Assembly: GCA_903944255.1 (NCBI GenBank)
Contig: CAJARE010000240.1
Span: 1-20,635 of the forward strand
Origin: an uncultured beta proteobacterium
Lineage (GTDB): Bacteria; Pseudomonadota; Gammaproteobacteria; Burkholderiales; Burkholderiaceae
Length of the DNA stretch: 20,635 nucleotides
Direction: 5' to 3'
Shown: in pieces, positions 1 to 6,828 of the stretch
Layout of the letters: the number at the start of each line of letters is the position of its first letter
Numbering within the stretch: position 1 is the stretch's first letter
Translations under genes and position numbers: made by a program
The notes under the pieces: generated by a model
Told to the model about the DNA's origin: nothing
What the model saw: only the letters and a program-made list of their open reading frames with translations
The model's database searches: none

Positions 1-850
1 GATCCTCTAGATACGTAGCAATATTTTTCAGTAATTTACTGAGGTCGTTTTTTACTACATGAAAATTATCATTCGGTATTCGAGTGGTTTCATCCATATA
101 AACAGGCCGGCGAAGTTCCACTTGTAAGCTGTGACGGTTTTCTTTTGGCTTTCCTATATTGGCAATCAATTGCATACCTTTATAAGGATCATTGCGACTT
201 ACAGAGTAGCCCATTGATCTTAAATTTTGCTCAATGAATTCTATAAATTCGGGTTCGCAGGTGGTACCGTCTCTATCCCCAAGCACAAAATCCGCTAGCG
301 GATGAGGAGGGTATTTGATCTGTAAACGTTCATATGCATTATTTGGCATGGAATGAAGATTCAGATGCCAAACGCCACCAAAGCGATCCACTTTGTTTTC
401 AATCGCCCTATTTAGTGCCTCATGATAGGGGAGGTAATACTGATTAATACGATGTTTGACCTCAGCGATGCTTAGTTGGCGATCATATATTGGGGTTGTG
501 GCATTTAGTTGTCGCCAAATTAATCCAAATCCTAGGCGACTTTTTTCTGAGGGCTCTAGTGGATCTGGCCAGATATCATCGATCAGAAGTTGGTCAATAT
601 CATTTAATGTTCGATTAGGGTCAATATAGGTTCTCGGAAAATTAGCCTTGAGGAGTGTAGCTCCAACATCAGGTGCTGCAGACCATAGTTCATCAATATG
701 AGTATCCTCACCGGCTCTCAGTAATGAATAAGGAACTGCATGTTGAAAGTCCTCTGGATACAGCGTTCCGCTATGAGGGGAGTCACAAACTAGAGGAATA
801 TCATCTACTTCAGACTTGAATAAAGTGTAAGGAATGATTGCTTTTGGCAT
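1..850 (-). CDS. N-formylglutamate amidohydrolase family protein (3' end cut by window edge)
   Basis: The frame is open from an ATG at 850 to the left edge, giving 283 residues with no stop. Family-type motifs are visible: CDSPHSG at residues 22-28, GEDTHIDEL from 47, YIDPNR at 75-80, NLHSMP from 164 and VELRRPVYMDE from 244. The His, Asp and Glu residues in these blocks are the likely metal and catalytic positions. Family members hydrolyse N-formyl-L-glutamate or related N-acyl amino acids (HutG-like, last step of one histidine degradation route) and are usually near 270-300 residues, so only a few codons are probably missing. It starts 4 bases after the stop of the Bug-type binding protein, so the two are almost certainly cotranscribed. 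No strong Shine-Dalgarno precedes the ATG, which fits translational coupling. No other hut gene is in view, so the true substrate is uncertain. Confidence 0.85.
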   Translation of the reverse strand, partial: MPKAIIPYTLFKSEVDDIPLVCDSPHSGTLYPEDFQHAVPYSLLRAGEDTHIDELWSAAPDVGATLLKANFPRTYIDPNRTLNDIDQLLIDDIWPDPLEPSEKSRLGFGLIWRQLNATTPIYDRQLSIAEVKHRINQYYLPYHEALNRAIENKVDRFGGVWHLNLHSMPNNAYERLQIKYPPHPLADFVLGDRDGTTCEPEFIEFIEQNLRSMGYSVSRNDPYKGMQLIANIGKPKENRHSLQVELRRPVYMDETTRIPNDNFHVVKNDLSKLLKNIATYLED

Positions 851-854
851 CACG

Positions 855-1835
855 TTAATCAATCTGTATTTTGGCAATCTTAGCAATGCGTTGATAACGA
901 TCTATTGCCTGCTGGATCTGTGCTGCAAATTCAGCAGGCGTTCCTGGGATAGCAATGGCCCCAGACTCATCCAATTTTTTAATTAACTCTGGGTTTTTCA
1001 TGGCTTGCAGAATGGCTTTATTAAGTTTTGTAATAACGCTAGGAGGTGTACCTGCTGGTGCCACAATTCCGAACCACCCACCGCTTCCCATCTGTGGAAA
1101 ACCGAGCTCTCCATAGGTGGGCACATCGGGTAACGCAGGTGAACGTTTATCAGATAGAACTGCGAGTGCACGTAAACGACCTGCTTTGATATGAGGTAAT
1201 GCTGTGGGAAGATTATCGGTGATGGTATCGACTTGCCCTGCTAATACATCATTCATTGCTGCCCCTGCGCCCTTATAAGGAACATGTAACAAGCGTATAT
1301 TGGCCAAAGCTGCAAAGTATTCCACATTGGCATGCCCAAGTGATCCTGTTCCAGGAGTAGCAAAGCTATATTTATCTGGATTAGCCTGAGCTAGCGCAAT
1401 AAATTGCTGCAGATTGTTTGCAGTAACTTTCGGATTAACTGCAAAGACACTTGGGGTTGCAGCTACATTAGTAATTGGTGCAAAATCTTTAATAGGGTCG
1501 TACTTTAATTTATTGCCATACACAGCTGAATTGGCGCCATGAGTACTCATAGTAGCCATGCCAAGGGTATAACCATCAGGCTTTGATTTGGCAACATACT
1601 CCATTCCAACGGAACCGCCTGCTCCAGCTCGATTTTCCACAATAATGGATTGACCTAATTCTCGCCCAGCATATTCTGCAATTAAACGCGCTGCCAGATC
1701 CGTCGATCCACCCGGGCCGAAGGGAACGACAAGCTTGATTGCTTGTTCTGGATAGCCTGTTTGAGCCATTACCATATGACTAAAAACAATTAGTAGAGTG
1801 GTTGCAGCCAATTTTAGTGTAAGAAAAATACGCAT
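855..1835 (-). CDS. Bug-type (TTT family) periplasmic solute-binding protein
   Basis: The protein has 326 residues from the ATG at 1835, the usual length of tripartite-tricarboxylate receptor (Bug) proteins. I prefer this start to the ATG at 1868 because GGAG lies 5 bases upstream and the protein then begins with a clean signal peptide (MRIFLTLK, hydrophobic core, cleavage after VMA at residue 24). Family hallmarks are the mature N-terminus YPEQAIKLVVPFGPGGSTD, the DGYTLGMAT segment, the HVPYKGAGAAMNDVLAGQVD segment and the GWFGIVAPAGTP segment. Bug proteins bind small organic acids in the periplasm; most in this family are orphans with no TctAB membrane partner beside them, as here. The downstream amidohydrolase suggests the ligand may be an N-acyl amino acid or another organic acid, but this is inference. 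Confidence 0.9.
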   Translation of the reverse strand: MRIFLTLKLAATTLLIVFSHMVMAQTGYPEQAIKLVVPFGPGGSTDLAARLIAEYAGRELGQSIIVENRAGAGGSVGMEYVAKSKPDGYTLGMATMSTHGANSAVYGNKLKYDPIKDFAPITNVAATPSVFAVNPKVTANNLQQFIALAQANPDKYSFATPGTGSLGHANVEYFAALANIRLLHVPYKGAGAAMNDVLAGQVDTITDNLPTALPHIKAGRLRALAVLSDKRSPALPDVPTYGELGFPQMGSGGWFGIVAPAGTPPSVITKLNKAILQAMKNPELIKKLDESGAIAIPGTPAEFAAQIQQAIDRYQRIAKIAKIQID

Positions 1836-1933
1836 AGGATCTCCAGTTGGCGTTGCGGATATGGGCAAGCGGTAATATTTCTTTTAAGCGATTCTATTTA
1901 ACCATGCCTATTTAGTTAGGAAGAACTTTTTCA

Positions 1934-1962
1934 TTAACCCCGTAGCTATTAAACTCTATACA
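1934..1962 (+). promoter_or_regulatory. Putative sigma-70 promoter for the DUF455 gene
   Basis: TTAACC at 1934-1939 and TATACA at 1957-1962 are separated by 17 bases, with 4 of 6 consensus matches in each box. Transcription would start near 1969, leaving a leader of roughly 16 bases before the ATG at 1986, which has no Shine-Dalgarno. The 150-base gap 1836-1985 is the divergent region between the Bug gene and the DUF455 gene and must hold promoters for both. I could not pick a convincing minus-strand promoter. Confidence 0.3.
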
Positions 1963-1985
1963 TGATTCTCACTATTTCAATATAA

Positions 1986-2786
1986 ATGCCTGAATTACGC
2001 CAATCCGCCCTTGAATTACTGGCCAGTCCCGATCCCCAGCTTAAAGTTAGTGGCATTCGTCAATTATTTGATGCCTATCAAGCCGGTCAAGTGGCGCTGA
2101 ATGTAGATTCTGCTTTAGATGCCGGGACACTTTGCATTCCAGGGCGACCACAAAAACCTGACTTGGTTCCGCCATTAGAAGTTCCCAAGCGTGCGATGAA
2201 TACTGATCAAGGCCGTGCTTCCTTGTTGCATTCGCTAGCCCATATTGAATTTAATGCCATGAACCTTGCTTTAGATGCAATCTGGCGCTTTAAGGGAATG
2301 CCAGCATCATATTACGAGGATTGGCTCAAGGTAACAAAAGAAGAGGCCTATCACTTTAGTTTGCTCGAGGCTTACTTAAAGCAGATGGGTTATATCTATG
2401 GTGATTTTCTGGCGCACAATAGCTTGTGGGAGATGGTAGAAAGAACTACCGATGCAGTCATTGCCCGTATGGCCTTAGTTCCTAGAACCATGGAGGCCAG
2501 GGGCTTAGACGCAGTTCCGATGATTCGTGAGCGATTTAAGCAAATCAAAGATATACAAGCGGTAGAGATATTAGAAATTATTTTGAAGGATGAAATTGGC
2601 CATGTATTGATCGGTAATAAATGGTTTAATTTCTTATGTGAGAAAAATAATCTTTCGGCCATCACAACGTATAAAGAATTAGCAAGAAAATATCGTGCAC
2701 CCGTTTTAAGAGGACCCTTTAATCTTGAAGGTAGAAAGCAGGCTGGATTTACAAACGAAGAGCTTGACCTTTTAGGCATTGAATAA
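1986..2786 (+). CDS. DUF455 family ferritin-like protein
   Basis: The protein has 266 residues and matches the DUF455 pattern along its length: an N-terminal ELRQSALELL helix, a PGRPQKPDLVPP linker, then a four-helix ferritin-like core. Candidate metal ligands are in HIEFNAMNLALD (H86, E88), KEEAYHF (E119, E120, H123) and KDEIGHV (E203, H206). The spaced E/ExxH pattern suggests a di-metal carboxylate site. The function of this family is not established; some members are annotated as rhamnan-synthesis related on weak grounds. It is the first of eight same-strand genes, with 35 bases to the next. The start is chosen because the N-terminus aligns with family-type beginnings, although no Shine-Dalgarno is visible. 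Confidence 0.85.
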   Translation: MPELRQSALELLASPDPQLKVSGIRQLFDAYQAGQVALNVDSALDAGTLCIPGRPQKPDLVPPLEVPKRAMNTDQGRASLLHSLAHIEFNAMNLALDAIWRFKGMPASYYEDWLKVTKEEAYHFSLLEAYLKQMGYIYGDFLAHNSLWEMVERTTDAVIARMALVPRTMEARGLDAVPMIRERFKQIKDIQAVEILEIILKDEIGHVLIGNKWFNFLCEKNNLSAITTYKELARKYRAPVLRGPFNLEGRKQAGFTNEELDLLGIE

Positions 2787-2821
2787 TGTATTAAATATCA
2801 GATCAATTTGGAGAATCACAA

Positions 2822-3523
2822 ATGAACATATCACGTCGAACTTTTATCGCTTCGATTGCATTAACTCCAATAGCTTGTGGTACACCGTTAGGATATCAAA
2901 GGGGTACACCGATCACGCAACCTCAGCCTTCTCCTGTTATCCGCGCACCCAAGGTAGGTCAGGAATGGACCTATAACCAGCGCGATATATTTAACGGAAA
3001 AAATTTAGGGCTTGTCACTGATCGAGTAGCGAGCATTGGCGCGACGATTACCATTGAAAGAACGGATGAGAATGGTGGCAGGTATTCAAATGAAGTACAG
3101 GGTCCTTGGGGCACGGTGATTACAGATCCGCATTGGTCGCGAACGATCAGCTTTAGCCCGCCCATTGCCTTATGGCCCCAAGAGCTTTCAGATAGGTGGG
3201 CTAAGCAATTCATTACAAAATACTCAATAGCTGGCTATCCTGGCAACTTATATGCCTGGCAGGAATATATGAGTGTTCATGGGTGGGAGCAGGTCACAGT
3301 CCCTGCGGGAACATTTTTAACCCTGCGCTATCAAAACCTGATTCAATATGAGAGTGATGATGCCAATAAAGTGAACTGTATTCGTAAAGAAACGATATGG
3401 TTTGCTCCCAGTATTGGTCGCTGGGTTGTTCGAGAGATTTCTGGCTCATACATGATTGCGGGTCAATTAGGCACCCCCAATTTGGAAGATAGCTATCAAT
3501 GGCAATTAACTTCATATAAATAA
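2822..3523 (+). CDS. Exported protein of unknown function, paralog 1 (Tat-like signal)
   Basis: The protein has 233 residues and I do not recognise it. The N-terminus MNISRRTFIAS carries a twin-arginine-type SRRTF motif, then a short hydrophobic stretch ending LTPIAC (Cys19). This could be a lipobox, but the -3 residue is Pro rather than Leu/Val/Ile, so lipidation is uncertain. A Pro/Gln/Thr-rich linker follows (about 20-40), then a beta-rich domain with VGQEWTY, ITIERT, WPQEL, VPAGTF and IGRWVVRE. GGAG lies 8 bases before the ATG. The gene immediately downstream encodes a clear paralog of identical length, so this is a tandem duplication. The VPAGTF...Y and IGRWV motifs resemble those of other small secreted beta-sandwich proteins of unknown function. 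Confidence 0.8.
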   Translation: MNISRRTFIASIALTPIACGTPLGYQRGTPITQPQPSPVIRAPKVGQEWTYNQRDIFNGKNLGLVTDRVASIGATITIERTDENGGRYSNEVQGPWGTVITDPHWSRTISFSPPIALWPQELSDRWAKQFITKYSIAGYPGNLYAWQEYMSVHGWEQVTVPAGTFLTLRYQNLIQYESDDANKVNCIRKETIWFAPSIGRWVVREISGSYMIAGQLGTPNLEDSYQWQLTSYK

Positions 3524-3525
3524 CA

Positions 3526-4227
3526 ATGTTGCGTACATTATGTTCATTGGTGTTGCCGATACTGCTAGTCGGTTGTATTGCTTCTCAACCCTATCCCACT
3601 ACAACTCCATTATCTGCTCCTATTCATCCACCGACTATGCGTCCTCCACAAGTGGGGCAGCAATGGGTTTATCAGGTACGTAATGTTTTCAATCAAGAGC
3701 TTGTCGATATCGTCACAGAGACTGTGGTATCGCTCAAGCCAGAAATACGAATTGAGCGGACTGGTCAAAAGTTTGGAAGATTACCTGATGAAATTCAAGA
3801 TTCTTGGGGTTATGTAGTACAAGATCCCCAATGGAATCCAGCGCAACGATTTCAGGAGGCTTTGCCCTTGTGGCCAGAAAAACTGACGCCAGATTGGTCT
3901 GGCTTTTATCGCACTCGGTATCAAATTCCAAATAATCCCAATGCCAGTTATTACTGGGGTTTAGTGAGTAAAGCACTACAGTGGGAAAGAATTTCGGTAC
4001 CTGCTGGCCAATTTACAGTCCTCAAATATCACAATGAGAATCCTTATTTTGAGAGCAATGATGTATTTAGAGTCGGAAACTTTCGTGAAGTAGATGTCTG
4101 GTTATCCCCAGAAATCGGGCGGTGGGTTGTTCGTAGATCATTTGGTCGCTACATTACGCAAGGTGTTTTTTGGTCAAATGCGTATTGGGAGGACTATCTT
4201 GAGTGGGAGTTGATCTCTTGGAAGTAA
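3526..4227 (+). CDS. Lipoprotein of unknown function, paralog 2
   Basis: The protein has 233 residues and starts 2 bases after the stop of paralog 1, so the two are translationally close. The N-terminus is a standard Sec/lipoprotein signal ending LLVGC (Cys17), a good lipobox; the next residue is Ile rather than Asp, so outer-membrane sorting is expected. After a Pro/Thr-rich linker the protein shares a pattern with its neighbour: PPQVGQQWVY, FNQEL, IRIERT, LPLWPEKLT, VPAGQFTVLKYHN, YESND and IGRWVVRRSFG.Y. The function is unknown. It is probably anchored to an envelope membrane. Confidence 0.8.
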   Translation: MLRTLCSLVLPILLVGCIASQPYPTTTPLSAPIHPPTMRPPQVGQQWVYQVRNVFNQELVDIVTETVVSLKPEIRIERTGQKFGRLPDEIQDSWGYVVQDPQWNPAQRFQEALPLWPEKLTPDWSGFYRTRYQIPNNPNASYYWGLVSKALQWERISVPAGQFTVLKYHNENPYFESNDVFRVGNFREVDVWLSPEIGRWVVRRSFGRYITQGVFWSNAYWEDYLEWELISWK

Positions 4228-4239
4228 ATCAAAGGTATC

Positions 4240-4267
4240 GGTAATGCGCTTAAAATAGGCGATTACC
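4240..4267 (+). promoter_or_regulatory. Hairpin abutting the queE start codon
   Basis: GGTAAT (4240-4245) and ATTACC (4262-4267) are perfect complements. Two further G-C pairs can form inside (GC at 4246-4247 with GC at 4259-4260) if the G at 4261 is bulged. The loop is A/T-rich and includes TAAAAT. The 3' arm ends on the base before the ATG at 4268, and no Shine-Dalgarno is visible. The element may affect initiation, act as an operator or be chance. Confidence 0.4.
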
Positions 4268-4921
4268 ATGTATACCGTTAAAGAACTTTTCCCTACCCTT
4301 CAGGGCGAGGGCGCTCATAGTGGCAGAGCCGCGGTCTTTTGTCGTTTTGCTGGTTGTAATTTATGGAGTGGCCGAGAAGAAGATCGCGCCACTGCCATTT
4401 GTCAATTTTGCGATACTGACTTTGTCGGCAGTGATGGAGATGGTGGCGGAAAGTTTGAGAACGCAACTGATCTTGCCGATACTATTGAGCAGGCTTGGAA
4501 TAGTACCTTGGCTGGACCACAACAACGTTATGTCGTTTTTACTGGTGGCGAGCCTTTGCTGCAACTTGATGTGCCATTAATTGATGCCCTTCATCAAAAG
4601 GGTTTTGAAGTAGCTATCGAAACCAATGGCACTATCAAAATTCCTAAAGGCGTAGATTGGGTTTGTGTAAGTCCTAAGGCGGGTTCGGATTTAATCGTAT
4701 TACAGGCTGATGAGCTCAAACTCGTCATTCCGCAATCCAACCATCATTCACTAGAGACTTTGTTAGCTCGTTTTGAAAAGATGGATTATCGTCATCGATT
4801 TTTGCAACCAATGGATGGCTTAGACCTTGAAAAAAACACAGAATTAGCAGTTCGCTTGTGTCAAAAGAGACCACTTTGGAGGTTAAGCCTTCAATCCCAT
4901 AAACTCATTGGAATTCGATAA
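4268..4921 (+). CDS. queE: 7-carboxy-7-deazaguanine synthase QueE
   Basis: The protein has 217 residues and is a radical-SAM enzyme that converts 6-carboxytetrahydropterin to 7-carboxy-7-deazaguanine in the preQ0/queuosine pathway. The N-terminus KELFPTLQGEGAHSGR is the substrate-binding signature. The cluster-binding cysteines are C30, C45 and C48, that is CX14CX2C rather than the usual radical-SAM CX3CX2C. This spacing is the one described for the Burkholderia enzyme. FTGGEPLLQ (GGE motif) and the ETNGT segment form the SAM site. The C-terminus RFLQPMDG is typical. queD follows after 33 bases; queC and queF are not in the window. Confidence 0.95.
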   Translation: MYTVKELFPTLQGEGAHSGRAAVFCRFAGCNLWSGREEDRATAICQFCDTDFVGSDGDGGGKFENATDLADTIEQAWNSTLAGPQQRYVVFTGGEPLLQLDVPLIDALHQKGFEVAIETNGTIKIPKGVDWVCVSPKAGSDLIVLQADELKLVIPQSNHHSLETLLARFEKMDYRHRFLQPMDGLDLEKNTELAVRLCQKRPLWRLSLQSHKLIGIR

Positions 4922-4930
4922 TTTGGCACT

Positions 4931-4955
4931 AGCCAGAAATACTTTTAAGCCAGAA
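4931..4955 (+). repeat. Short direct repeat before queD
   Basis: AGCCAGAA occurs at 4931-4938 and again at 4948-4955, 17 bases apart. The second copy overlaps the first base of the queD ATG. A 4-bp inverted pair, TGGC and GCCA, overlaps the first copy. The queE-queD gap is only 33 bases and lacks a Shine-Dalgarno. This could be an operator half-site pair or chance. Confidence 0.25.
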
Positions 4956-5416
4956 TGACTACTAAATCACGTATTGTCTCTATCACCCGTCGTCTTGAAT
5001 TTGATTCTGGACATCGCATACCCAATCATGGCGGCCAATGTAAACATTTACATGGCCATCGCTATGCGATGGAAGTGACCTTAACAGGTGAAATTGCAGA
5101 CCATCCCGGCAAAGCAGATGATGGTATGGTGCTGGACTTTGGCGATATCAAGCGATTGACTAATCAGCATGTTGTAGAACTTTGGGATCACGCCTTTTTG
5201 GTAGCCAAGGAGGATGAGGTCTTAGTTTCTTTCCTAGACTCACTTCCTAATCATAAGACGGTGATCATGGAGCATGTACCTACAGTAGAAAATTTAGCCA
5301 ATACGGCATTTGCAATATTGCAGCCAATTTTTCAGCAAGCTTTTGGGGGGCGTCTAGTGTTAACAGCCCTTCGTCTTTATGAGACCCCCAATTGTTGGGC
5401 GGATGTGAACGGTTAG
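4955..5416 (+). CDS. queD: 6-carboxy-5,6,7,8-tetrahydropterin synthase QueD
   Basis: The protein has 153 residues of the PTPS/QueD fold and makes 6-carboxytetrahydropterin from 7,8-dihydroneopterin triphosphate, the substrate of QueE. The zinc ligands are H20 (FDSGH) and H33/H35 (HLHGH). C29 (GGQCKHLHGH) is the catalytic cysteine. GMVLDFGDIK and WDHAFL (catalytic Asp/His region) and the PTVENLA...LYETPNCWADV end match the QueD rather than the eukaryotic PTPS subgroup. It lies between queE and tadA on the same strand, 6 bases before tadA. Confidence 0.95.
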   Translation: MTTKSRIVSITRRLEFDSGHRIPNHGGQCKHLHGHRYAMEVTLTGEIADHPGKADDGMVLDFGDIKRLTNQHVVELWDHAFLVAKEDEVLVSFLDSLPNHKTVIMEHVPTVENLANTAFAILQPIFQQAFGGRLVLTALRLYETPNCWADVNG

Positions 5417-5422
5417 TAAATC

Positions 5423-5878
5423 ATGCAAGCAGCACTTGACCGTCAATTTATGCAACAGGCTATTGAGCAAGCCCACTTGGCTGCTATTGCAGGAGAAGTT
5501 CCGGTTGGTGCAGTATTAGTGCGAGATGGGCAGGTGATATCTAAGGCCTTTAATAAACCCATCACCAACCATGATCCCAGCGCTCATGCTGAAATGTTAG
5601 CCTTAAGACAAGCGGCGCTTGCAGAACAAAATTACCGCTTGCCTGGAACCACCCTATATGTCACTCTAGAGCCATGTGCTATGTGTGCAGGTGCCATGTT
5701 ACATGCTAGAGTAGATCGAATTGTGTTCGGTGCGCCAGACCCTAAAACTGGAGCGGCTGGTAGTGTGGTAGATCTATTTGCCATAAAGCAGATTAATCAT
5801 CAGACCAGTATTGAAGGCGGAATCATGGGTGATGAGTGCGGTCAATTGCTAAAAAACTTCTTTAAGGAGCGACGTTGA
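5423..5878 (+). CDS. tadA: tRNA-specific adenosine deaminase TadA
   Basis: The protein has 151 residues, a normal length. It deaminates A34 to inosine in tRNA-Arg(ACG) in the cytoplasm. The zinc-dependent deaminase signature is complete: HAE at 55-57 (H55 ligand, E57 proton shuttle) and PCAMC with C85 and C88 as ligands. The C-terminal half has the TadA-type VFGAPDPKTGAAGSVVDL segment and ends FFKERR. Its TGA overlaps the TTG start of ldcA. The gene follows two queuosine genes, so three tRNA wobble-base functions lie side by side. Confidence 0.95.
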   Translation: MQAALDRQFMQQAIEQAHLAAIAGEVPVGAVLVRDGQVISKAFNKPITNHDPSAHAEMLALRQAALAEQNYRLPGTTLYVTLEPCAMCAGAMLHARVDRIVFGAPDPKTGAAGSVVDLFAIKQINHQTSIEGGIMGDECGQLLKNFFKERR

Positions 5879-6819
5879 AAACAGTTCATCTGATAGCTCC
5901 TTCGGGTGCGAGCCTAGATGCAAAAAGTCCTTTGTCAGGCATTGAATGGCTTAGAGCTAAGGGAATTCAAATTGAAAATACTGCCTGTGTAGAGCGGGTT
6001 TCCGAACGTTTTGCAGGCAAGGACGTAGAGCGCTTGACTGAGTTAAACCAGCTTGCTCAATTAGCACCTCATAAACTAGTAATGGCTATGCGTGGTGGTT
6101 ACGGCATTCATCGTCTACTACCTAATATTGAATGGTCTGCAATTTCAACAGCAATTGAGAATGGTTTGCAGATTTGTGGTCATAGCGATTTCACTGCCTT
6201 TTCCTTGGCTTTGTTGGCAAAAACTGGCGCAGTGACATTGTCAGGGCCTATGCTCAACTATGACTTTGGACGAGCAAATGATGATGGTCAAGTTATCCCA
6301 CCCAACGAATTCATGTGGAAGCACTTCCAAAGGGCGGTTGATCAGCGGCAGCTTGACTGCGAAGTCTTGACCCCACAATCTTATCTGGGTAACCAAGCCT
6401 CTCATTCGATCTCAGGAATGCTGTGGGGCGGAAATTTAACGGTCATCACGAGTTTGATCGGCACGCCTTATATGCCTACTTCTTCTCAAACGGAAGGTGG
6501 CATTCTTTTTCTGGAGGACGTGAATGAACACCCTTACCGAATTGAAAGAATGCTAATGCAATTACTCGATGCCGGTATTTTGAAAAACCAAGCGGCGATT
6601 CTATTGGGAGGTTTTTCGGCATATCGTTTATTTGAGAATGACCGAGGCTATTCTTTAGAGAGCGCTATTGCATTGATTCGAAGTCTTTTACCACGCACAA
6701 TTCCGATTCTGACCGGCTTGCCTTTTGGACATCAAGCAGATAAGTTGACATTGCCTGTGGGTGCAATAGCTTCCCTTGTGTATAGTGCTGATCGCTTTGT
6801 GCTGAGCGCTCAGTGGTAG
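5875..6819 (+). CDS. ldcA: Murein LD-carboxypeptidase (peptidase S66)
   Basis: The protein has 314 residues and removes the terminal D-Ala from murein tetrapeptides during peptidoglycan recycling; the family acts in the cytoplasm, and no signal peptide is seen. The S66 catalytic triad is visible: S104 in CGHSDFT, E214 in FLEDVNEHPYRIER and H286 in LPFGHQADKLTLPVGA. MRGGYGIHRLLPNI (71 onward) is the other conserved block. The start codon is TTG at 5875, preceded by AAGGAG with 5-base spacing and overlapping the tadA stop. No in-frame ATG would retain the conserved N-terminus, so TTG is well supported. Confidence 0.93.
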   Translation: MKTVHLIAPSGASLDAKSPLSGIEWLRAKGIQIENTACVERVSERFAGKDVERLTELNQLAQLAPHKLVMAMRGGYGIHRLLPNIEWSAISTAIENGLQICGHSDFTAFSLALLAKTGAVTLSGPMLNYDFGRANDDGQVIPPNEFMWKHFQRAVDQRQLDCEVLTPQSYLGNQASHSISGMLWGGNLTVITSLIGTPYMPTSSQTEGGILFLEDVNEHPYRIERMLMQLLDAGILKNQAAILLGGFSAYRLFENDRGYSLESAIALIRSLLPRTIPILTGLPFGHQADKLTLPVGAIASLVYSADRFVLSAQW

Positions 6820-6828
6820 GAGGTCCAT

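Noticed and set aside
1836..1868. Upstream ATG at 1868 for the Bug-type gene
   Set aside because: It places 11 polar residues before the signal peptide and skips the GGAG site that suits the ATG at 1835.
2396..2779. Minus-strand open frame inside the DUF455 gene
   Set aside because: It is antisense to a gene with clear family motifs, has no start signal and shows no domain; it is a shadow frame.
2779..2976. Small plus-strand frame overlapping the end of the DUF455 gene and paralog 1
   Set aside because: It has no Shine-Dalgarno or recognisable features and overlaps the signal peptide region of a better supported gene.
4228..4267. preQ1 riboswitch upstream of queE
   Set aside because: The region is only 40 bases, lacks the preQ1-I C-rich loop and A-rich tail, and has no Shine-Dalgarno to sequester. 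Only a simple hairpin is present.
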